A stretch of 41,878 bases of DNA from Nitrospirota bacterium (GTDB taxonomy: Bacteria > Nitrospirota > Thermodesulfovibrionia > Thermodesulfovibrionales > Dissulfurispiraceae): the NCBI GenBank assembly GCA_009773415.1, contig WSNO01000016.1, positions 1-41,878 of the forward strand. The letters run 5' to 3'. The notes beneath the pieces were generated by a model. It did not search any database and was not told the DNA's origin. It worked only from the letters and a program-made list of their open reading frames with translations. Positions 36,128-41,878 of this stretch are shown piece by piece. The translations under genes and the position numbers were made by a program. The stretch's first letter is position 1; each line of letters starts with the position of its first letter.

Positions 36128-37006
36128 GTGAAGAGAAGTGCGGAAGTCAGAAAAGTCCTGATTGTAACCCTGCTGCTCAACTGTGCTGTTGCTGCGGCCA
36201 AGATATTTTATGGCTTTTCGACAAACTCCGTAGCCATCACATCAGACGGCTTTCACTCCATGTTTGACGGCGTCTCGAATATCGCAGGCTTAATTGCCAT
36301 ATACATTGCGGCTCATCCGCCGGACGCACGTCATCCATACGGTCACCGGAAATACGAAACCGTTTTCACCATCTTCATCGGCGTGCTTATGCTCTTCACC
36401 TGCTTTGAAATCCTGAAGCAGGCCTGGGCATCGTTTCACGGAGAGCAGCGTCCCGTGCTCGGTGCCACGAGCTTTGTCGTCATGGTCGGAACCCTTGCGG
36501 TGAACATCTTTGTCGCAACATACGAAAAACGCATGGGCACAAAATTGAACAGTTCCTTTCTCATCGCCGACTCACAGCACACCCGCAGCGACATCTATGT
36601 GACGCTTGGCGTACTCGTCTCGCTGCCCTTCGTGCTGCTCGGGTACGCGTTTGTCGATCCGCTCGTCGGCGTAATTGTCGGGGTCATGGTGGCACGCATC
36701 GGCATTATCATTATCCGTGATTCGGCAAACACTCTTGCGGACAGCCGGGCCGAATGTCCGGTCGTGATTCAGGAAATATGCAAGGGAGTGGAAGGAGTTG
36801 TCGGCTGCCACAAGATCAGAACCCGCGGAACAGCAGGAAGCGTCTTTGTCGACCTGCATATCCAGGTCGCTCCGTCCATGCCGATAGAAGACGCCCATGC
36901 AATAGCGCACCGCGTTGTGACAACCATCAAGGCTGAAATGCCGGACGTTGTCGATGTTGTCGTCCACGTCGAGCCCCACAACGGCGGCGATGCGACTATC
37001 GGCTGA
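36128..37006 (+). CDS. Cation diffusion facilitator (CDF) transporter
   Basis: A 292-residue inner-membrane metal/proton antiporter of the CDF/FieF type. Six membrane helices are expected. Metal-site motifs are SDGFHSMFDGVSN in helix 2 and SQHTRSDIYV in helix 5, and the C-terminal cytoplasmic domain (from about 210) has HKIRTRGTAG and VVVHVEPH. The metal (Zn, Fe or Mn) cannot be read from the sequence. GTG 36128 is chosen as start, with AGGAG 10 nt upstream. It lies directly beyond tgt and is the last core-type gene before the island. Confidence 0.92.
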   Translation: MKRSAEVRKVLIVTLLLNCAVAAAKIFYGFSTNSVAITSDGFHSMFDGVSNIAGLIAIYIAAHPPDARHPYGHRKYETVFTIFIGVLMLFTCFEILKQAWASFHGEQRPVLGATSFVVMVGTLAVNIFVATYEKRMGTKLNSSFLIADSQHTRSDIYVTLGVLVSLPFVLLGYAFVDPLVGVIVGVMVARIGIIIIRDSANTLADSRAECPVVIQEICKGVEGVVGCHKIRTRGTAGSVFVDLHIQVAPSMPIEDAHAIAHRVVTTIKAEMPDVVDVVVHVEPHNGGDATIG

Positions 37007-37211
37007 CGGCCGCCGGTATGCTCCCGAACTCCACAATGTTCTCGACCTGAAACGAGCATGCGCAAGTACCGGGAAATCAACAAGCACCACAGCAATACTA
37101 TCGGCAGCAAATCCGTGAGCGATGAATGAACGCATCTGTCAGATGACAAAACAGAGGCATTGAGGGAATGTTCGTTGAATCCCACCGTATTTACCGGAGG
37201 CTCTGCAATTT

Positions 37212-37350
37212 GAGCGGATGTGGGCACGACGAGCAGAGATCGACCAAGGCATTCGGGGTGGTCTCACCAGAGCGTCTCAAGGCGTTGGAGCGTGAGAATC
37301 GTGAGCTGAAGCACGCCAACGAGACAGTGCGCAAGGCGTCGGCTTTCCTC
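37212..37350 (+). pseudogene. IS3-family transposase OrfA remnant
   Basis: Two frames together rebuild the C-terminal half of an IS3-group OrfA. Frame one (from 37221) reads WARRAEIDQGIRGGLT. After a frameshift near 37262-37272 the other frame reads SPERLKALERENRELKHANE and TVRKASAF, the leucine-zipper segment of these proteins. The DNA-binding half, orfB and the terminal inverted repeats are missing. The reading ends where the convergent NERD gene stops. It marks the boundary between core genes and the accessory island. Confidence 0.75.
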
Positions 37351-37359
37351 CCGCCAGGC

Positions 37360-38037
37360 TCAGGTTTTTATGTGCCTGCACTTCGGATACGAACTGCACC
37401 CTATAAACTTTTCTCCTGCCCTCGGCCCATTCCTTGCTGTCCTCTCAACGAGCCGGCCACCGCATTTCGGGCATTTGGCTGTATCGGAATACCTGTCTCT
37501 GAGACTTTGGGCGTGCTGACGGCTTGATCCCTGTCCATTCCTTAATTTTTCCAAATTCCGACGGAGCATCTCCACTTCGGATTCTGAGAATATCACTTTA
37601 GTAAAACTCTCGATGTATGAGGATAGTCCGCGGCTCATCACATTTGGCGGAAAATCGCTTTTCAGTTCCGCATCTCCGATGAAGAATACAATTGAGTGGA
37701 TTTTGCTGTGTTCAACCTGAAGACATTCAGACAGGGCTTTTGTGTGCTTGTAATTCTGATGCAAAGGGTTCTGAAAATGACTTTTCTTGCCGAATAGGTT
37801 CTGAGTCCAGCTTTTCTGCTTCTCTCCGCCATAGATCCAGCCGTTGTAGTTCTTTGTTTCAATTACAAAAATCCCGTACCTGGATAACAAGATATGGTCG
37901 ATTTGCGTTGTTCCATTCTCTGTCTGAATAATGAGATTGTGAAAGCGCATGTATGTTTCTTCGTCAAGTTTTGCCCACATTCCAAATTGTGTGGCCTTCT
38001 CTCCAAACCACCCCTTGAGAATACTCAGCAGAGACAT
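37360..38037 (-). CDS. NERD-domain protein with C-terminal topoisomerase-type zinc ribbon
   Basis: A 225-residue protein. The NERD nuclease-related domain is at residues 1-130: QTENGTTQIDHILLSRYGIF and VIETKNYNGWIYG hold the D and E-x-K residues of the PD-(D/E)xK fold. A four-cysteine zinc ribbon (AKCPKCGGRLVERTARNG, then FIGCSSYPKCRHI) of the topoisomerase I type lies at the C terminus. Such proteins are probable nucleases, often found in defence or mobile regions. Base composition is A/T-richer than the hsdR beside it. It lies downstream of hsdR on the same strand, 163 nt away. Confidence 0.88.
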   Translation of the reverse strand: MSLLSILKGWFGEKATQFGMWAKLDEETYMRFHNLIIQTENGTTQIDHILLSRYGIFVIETKNYNGWIYGGEKQKSWTQNLFGKKSHFQNPLHQNYKHTKALSECLQVEHSKIHSIVFFIGDAELKSDFPPNVMSRGLSSYIESFTKVIFSESEVEMLRRNLEKLRNGQGSSRQHAQSLRDRYSDTAKCPKCGGRLVERTARNGPRAGEKFIGCSSYPKCRHIKT

Positions 38038-38200
38038 ATTTGATTATCCTCTCATTCTGATTACAGAGCCTGCTTGTATCAATTTGTCCTCCAAATAGTT
38101 CTTCTCTCGCGCTAATCCGGTGCTTACCCACCAGCGCTAACGGCCAGTTGACCTGCACCGCATTTGCGTTGTCTGGATGAACTGTTTGTTGGTGCCGACT

Positions 38201-40290
38201 TCATGAAACCAGCCCGAAGTAACGCTCGAAGAATGCAGCGAGCTTGTCCAGCACGGTCTGCTTCTTAAGCGCATGACCGTTCTCCTTCGAGAACCGTGAT
38301 GCCGGCGGCAATACCAGGGTGATGGCGGTGCCGGCGGTCGGAATCGCGCCGTTGCGGAAGGCGTTGTCGATAAAGGCCCGGGTCTCCTCGGCGTTGAGGT
38401 TTTCAACCCGGATGATGCGCTCCAGTTCTTCGGCCTTTCTGGCGACCACGAAGGCCTGCCATTGGGCATCCACCTTGCCCCTGGTGGACACGGAATCCAC
38501 AAACTGCTCGATGAGGTCCTTCTTGTTGCGCAACGAAGGGCTGGCGTTGACGGCCCGTTCGATGTTGGCGCGGATTTCCTTGTCCTGCCCGCTGCCTTTG
38601 GCCTTCAGATACTGCTCCACCAGCATCAGGATGTAATCGACGTTTATTTCGACCTGTTTGATCAGCTCGATCTCGAACACCACATCGTCATTGATGGATT
38701 CCTTCTGTGCTTCCGAGGCGTTTCGGAACTCGGCGTAGAGGTTCAGGTAAACGCTCTGGTAATCCTGAAAGTCGCGTTGGCTGAGGATTTCGTTACCGGC
38801 AAGCTCGTCGAAGGCGGTGAGGATGTTCTTCAGCCGCAGGATGGAGCCAAACAGCTTGATAAAGGCCTTCTGCGCCGTCTCGCCGACAATGGCCTGCCCC
38901 AGCAGCGGAAACTGTGCCAAAAGCTCGGCAATCTTGGTCTGGTATTCCTGGAAATACTCGGCATAGGGCTTCAGAAGCACGATGCCCCTGGCGTCCTTGT
39001 TGCCGAACAGGGCCAGGGCATCGTTGGTGGCCTGCTCCAGGTTGCGGAAGGAGATGATGTTGCCGTAAGTCTTGACCGAATTGAGGATGCGGTTGGTGCG
39101 CGAATACGCCTGGAGCAGCCCGTGGGCCTTCAGGTTCTTGTCCACCCACAGGGTATTCAGGGTGGTCGCGTCGAAGCCGGTCAGGAACATGTTGACCACG
39201 ATGACCAGATCCAGCTCGCGGGTTTTCAGCCGCTGGGACAGATCCTTGTAGTAGTTCTGGAATTTGTCGGCAGTGGTGTCGAAGCTGGTGCCAAAGAAGG
39301 CGTTGTAGTCCTTGATGGCGGCGTCGAGAAAGTCGCGCGAGCTCTGATCCAGCCCCTCCGTCTCGAATTCTTCCTCGCCCAGCAGGCCGTAGGCTTCTTC
39401 GTTTGCGGCAAAGCTGTAGATCAGACCGATTTTGAGCCGTTGCGCCTTGGGCAGTTCTTTTTGCTGCGCGGCGAATTCGGTATAGTAGCGCCTGGCGGCA
39501 TCAATGCTGGCGGTGGCGAACAGCGAATTGAATCCAGCCAGCCGCTTGCCGTGCATTGTATAGGAGGCGGCACGCCTGGTCTTTTGGTCGAAATGCTCGC
39601 GGATGTAGCCCACGATCTGGCTGATACGTTCCGGCGCCAGGAGCGCCCGCTCGGTGTCAATGGCCGACACCTGCTTGTCCTTGATGCCGGGCGCGGTCTT
39701 GATGGTGTTGATGTAATCAATGCGAAAGGGCAACACATTCTTGTCGTTGATGGCATCGACAATAGTGTAGGTGTGCAGCCTGTCGCCAAAGGCCTGCTCG
39801 GTGGTACGCCTTGAAGGGTCGCCGCCGGTGTCCGCATTGTCGGCAAAGATCGGTGTGCCGGTAAAGCCGAACAGGTGGTAGCGTTTGAATATCCGGGTGA
39901 TCTCGGCGTGCATGTCGCCGAACTGGCTGCGGTGGCATTCATCAAAAATCACCACCACATGCGCCTCATACACCGGGTGTTTTTTGTTGTTCGCCACGAA
40001 GCGCGAAAGCTTCTGGATGGTGGTAATGATGATGCGGGCATTGGCATCTTCCAACTGTTTTTGCAGCACCGCCGTGGAGGTGTTGGAGTTGGCCGCGCCC
40101 TTCTCGAAGCGCTCGTATTCGCGCATGGTCTGGTAGTCCAGATCCTTGCGGTCGACCACAAACAGCACCTTGTCGATGTCGGACAGGCCGCGCGCCAGTT
40201 GCGCCGCCTTGAAGCTGGTCAGGGTCTTGCCGCTGCCGGTGGTGTGCCAGATGTATCCGCCCGCCGCCTCGGTGCCCAGATGCCGGTGTT
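38201..40290 (-). pseudogene. hsdR: Type I restriction enzyme subunit HsdR, C-terminal part (after frameshift)
   Basis: Motor and C-terminal portion of HsdR, the restriction and DNA-translocation subunit of type I R-M systems. It contains the helicase motifs YIWHTTGSGKTLTSF (Walker A), VVIFDECHRSQFGD (DEAH-like box), LFGFTGTPIF and the later LVIVVNMFLTGFDATTLNTL and LLQAYSRTNRIL. A helical C-terminal region runs to FGLVS. It has no start codon of its own at the proper place; it continues the upstream fragment after a -1 shift near 40270-40300. Adding one base to 38201-41301 gives a 1033-residue protein, the normal HsdR size. The hsdM and hsdS genes would lie beyond the right edge. Confidence 0.9.
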
Positions 40291-41301
40291 CGTGCCGGTG
40301 GCGATGCGCTGCAGAATCTGCTCCGTCGCCGCAATCTGATAGGGGCGCATCACCAGGAGCTTGCGGTCCACGTCGAACACGCAGTAGCGGGTGAGTATAT
40401 TGAGCAGCGAGTGCTTGGCAAAAAAGGTTCGGGCAAAGCCGTCCAGCTCGGTGATGGGCCGGTTCTTTGCGTCGGCCCACCAGCTGGTAAAGGCAAAACT
40501 GTTGGCGGTTTTACTCTTGCCGCGCTTGGTTTTCTGCTCGTCCAGGTGGCCTTCGCGCACCGTGTTGCTGTAATACTTGGTTAGGGTACCGTTGCTGATG
40601 ACGAACAACTGCACATACTCGAACAGTCCCGAACCCGCCCAGAAACTTTCGCGCTGGTAGCGGTTGATCTGGTTGAAGGCCTCGCGGATGTCCACGCCCC
40701 GGCGTTTCAATTCCACATGCACCATCGGCAGACCGTTGACCAGGATGGTCACGTCGTAACGATTCTTGCGCGTTGCAAAATTCCCCTCCCCGGGAGGGGT
40801 GCCCGTCAGGGCGGATTTATTCCCCTCCTGTGGAGGGGTGGCGCCGTAAGGCGACGGGGTGGTCTCGTACTGGTTGATAACCTGCATGCGGTTGTTGTGA
40901 ATGTTCTGCTTGTCGATGAGATAAATATTTTTAATCGTGCCGTCGTCGCGCTTGAGCAGTTGCACATGGTCTTCCTGGATGCGCGTGGTTTTTTCCATCG
41001 TGCCGTCGTTGGCGCCGGCAATGCAGGAGCCAAAGAAGCGCTGCCACTCGGCGTCGGAAAATGCTATCTTGTTGAGCGCCTCAAGCTGCCGGCGCAGGTT
41101 GGTGACCAGCGCCGCCTCCGAGGTGATAGACAGGTATTCGTAGGCCTGCTTTTGCAACTGGGCGATAAAGTCCCGCTCCAGCGCCGCTTCGCTCTGGTAG
41201 GACGCTTCGCGCACGCCCTCTGGCACGAATTCGGCAACAACGGTGCTTTCGCTGGACAGCGCAATCGGCTCGTAGCGGTAGGGTTTGAAGTCTTCGGTCA
41301 T
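40219..41301 (-). pseudogene. hsdR: Type I restriction enzyme subunit HsdR, N-terminal part (before frameshift)
   Basis: N-terminal nuclease portion of HsdR. It includes SYQSEAALERDFIAQLQKQA, then RYDVTILVNGLPMVHVELKR with the D and E-x-K catalytic residues, and YCVFDVDRKLLVMRPYQIAA, the Q-tip leading into the motor. ATG 41301 follows GGAGG, provided by a palindromic repeat. Residues about 146-174 are an insertion (TTPSPYGATPPQEGNKSALT, then GTPPGEGNF) encoded by two more copies of that repeat, in frame, just before the nuclease motif. After GTNTGIW the frame is lost and a false tail runs to the stop at 40219. Confidence 0.9.
40779..40862. repeat. Two palindromic repeat units inside hsdR
   Basis: Unit A (about 40779-40818) and unit B (about 40819-40862) each contain a G/C hairpin CCCCTCC-n-GGAGGGG followed by a small hairpin (GCCC-GTCA-GGGC in A, CGCC-GTAA-GGCG in B). 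They are in frame with hsdR and encode a TPPxEGN-type peptide. The same repeat family flanks the DUF559 gene. Confidence 0.85.
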
Positions 41302-41375
41302 AAATTCCCCTCCTCTGGAGAAGTGCCGAAAAGCAGGGGCTTTAACCTTGCAGGCAGGTTGAAGTCTTCGCTCAT
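41298..41375 (-). CDS. 25-codon ORF copying the hsdR start
   Basis: ATG 41375 opens MSEDFNLPARLKPLLFGTSP and ends EEGNL with TGA overlapping the hsdR ATG. Its first six codons repeat the hsdR start (MSEDFN against MTEDFK), and it ends in a degenerate palindromic repeat (41301-41340). Upstream, its own ATG overlaps the DUF559 stop. It looks like a by-product of a 74-nt tandem duplication rather than a functional peptide, but it may keep ribosomes coupled to hsdR. Confidence 0.4.
   Translation of the reverse strand: MSEDFNLPARLKPLLFGTSPEEGNL
41301..41340. repeat. Degenerate palindromic repeat at the hsdR start
   Basis: A decayed copy of the repeat, with CCCCTCCTCTGGAG intact but the second hairpin lost. 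It carries the GGAGGGGAATTT that serves as hsdR ribosome-binding site. Confidence 0.65.
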
Positions 41376-41812
41376 AAATTCCCCTCCTGTGGAGGTGTAC
41401 CCGTAAGGGCAAAATTATTCCCCTCCTGTGGAGGGGTGCCCGTAAGGGCGGGGTGGTTCTGCAAGAATGCCAGCACCCCTTCCATATTATGCAATATGTC
41501 TTTGGCCGATATTCGGATTACCGTCAGCCCCAGGCTTTCCAGATAATCGTCACGTTGTGCATCGTTCTCCTGCCGCCCCAGGTGAGAGCTGCCATCGGCT
41601 TCGATCACTACCCCTTTTTGCGCGCAGAAAAAATCCACAATGTAGTTGCCGATGATTTTCTGCCGGTCGAAGTCCAATCCTTTGAAACTTTTCCGCTTGA
41701 TCTGATTCCATAACAAAGCTTCGTGCAGAAGACCGGCCTTGCGTAGTTCCCTGGCGCGCTCTTTCAGCTTGGGGTTGAAGGGCAAGGACATGTAGCGGGT
41801 TGTGTTTCTCAT
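41372..41812 (-). CDS. DUF559 (Vsr-like) endonuclease-domain protein
   Basis: A 146-residue protein. The PF04480/DUF559 domain has LRKAGLLHEALLWNQIKRKS, FDRQKIIGNYIVDFFCAQKG and VVIEADGSSHLGRQ, the D/E pattern of the restriction-endonuclease-like fold shared with Vsr. The last 25 residues (HPALTGTPPQEGN, then NFALTGTPPQEGNL) are encoded by two palindromic repeats. The start at ATG 41812 abuts a further pair of repeats in opposite orientation; ATG 41791 is an alternative. It lies upstream of hsdR, where no conserved R-M gene is expected. Its true function is not established; a role in moving or fixing the repeats is a hypothesis. Confidence 0.85.
   Translation of the reverse strand: MRNTTRYMSLPFNPKLKERARELRKAGLLHEALLWNQIKRKSFKGLDFDRQKIIGNYIVDFFCAQKGVVIEADGSSHLGRQENDAQRDDYLESLGLTVIRISAKDILHNMEGVLAFLQNHPALTGTPPQEGNNFALTGTPPQEGNL
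41376..41458. repeat. Two palindromic repeat units at the 3' end of the DUF559 gene
   Basis: Units C (41376-41416) and D (41417-41458) each have CCCCTCC-TGT-GGAGG (unit D extends to GGAGGGG) followed by CCC-GTAA-GGG. Both are coding, giving the tandem TGTPPQEGN tail. They match the units inside hsdR. Confidence 0.85.
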
Positions 41813-41878
41813 AGGCACCACCCCGTCAGGCTTCGCCTGCCACCCCTCCAAAGGCACCACCCCGTCAGGCTTCGCCTG
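41813..41878. repeat. Inverted-orientation palindromic repeats at the 5' side of the DUF559 gene
   Basis: Two exact 27-bp direct copies (41813-41839 and 41852-41878) are separated by CCACCCCTCCAA. Each has outer arms ACCACCCCG...CACCCCTCC around the hairpin AGGC-TTC-GCCT. Relative to the units on the other side of the DUF559 gene they are reversed, so the gene is bracketed by inverted repeats. The array may continue past the window edge. Confidence 0.85.

Noticed and set aside
38462-39814. A 450-codon open frame on the plus strand
   Set aside because: It is antisense to hsdR and reflects its G/C-rich codon pattern; no domain is recognisable.
41813-41878. Two 27-bp direct repeats suggesting a CRISPR array
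   Set aside because: The spacer is only 12 nt and is itself part of the palindromic repeat family; no cas genes are present.

Overview
The window looks like a chromosomal segment from a Gram-negative bacterium with a largely anaerobic metabolism. The supporting genes are an indolepyruvate:ferredoxin oxidoreductase, a fused LutB-LutA lactate-oxidation protein of the kind known from sulfate reducers, a B12-dependent ribonucleotide reductase, a heptose-bisphosphatase domain and several BamE-like lipoproteins. Nitrospirota or Desulfobacterota would fit. This is inferred from gene content only; no phylogenetic marker was compared.

Layout. 1-4.3 kb: tRNA-Leu(UAG) on the minus strand, then a heme operon (ferrochelatase, an SDR, HemY-type oxidase) and an MpsC/DUF2294 protein closed by a terminator. 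4.3-9.4 kb, plus strand: a GmhB-Sua5 fusion, a doubtful small ORF, purE and iorAB. 9.5-13.2 kb, minus: plsC, a sensor kinase with a periplasmic binding-protein-like domain, and its NarL-type regulator. 13.3-19.1 kb: a degenerate trypsin-like/TPR protein on plus, then on minus an L,D-transpeptidase, the cysM-nifS sulfur pair, a lipoprotein and a zinc-dependent phospholipase C-like protein. 19.3-24.7 kb, plus: a second sensor kinase with the same sensory domain but a LytS-type transmitter, then lutC and lutBA. 24.7-27.4 kb, minus: a BaiN/HI0933-type flavoprotein and small unknown proteins. 27.6-29.8 kb, plus: an AAA-type ATPase fused to an RsbW-like kinase, a STAS antagonist, and what may be a truncated third gene. 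29.8-31.6 kb, minus: sixA and three tandem BamE-like lipoproteins. 31.7-34.6 kb, minus: nrdJ and dCMP deaminase behind a promoter carrying two NrdR boxes. 34.9-37.0 kb, plus: tgt and a cation diffusion facilitator.

The right end (about 37.2-41.9 kb) is an accessory island. It holds a decayed IS3-family orfA, a NERD-domain protein and a frameshifted type I restriction subunit hsdR. It also holds a DUF559 (Vsr-like) endonuclease gene bracketed by inverted copies of a short palindromic repeat. Two copies of the same repeat sit in frame inside hsdR, and others supply the ribosome-binding site and stop/start junctions between the island's genes. This repeat-nuclease association is the most unusual feature of the window. 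The ATPase-RsbW/STAS switch and the GmhB-Sua5 fusion come next.
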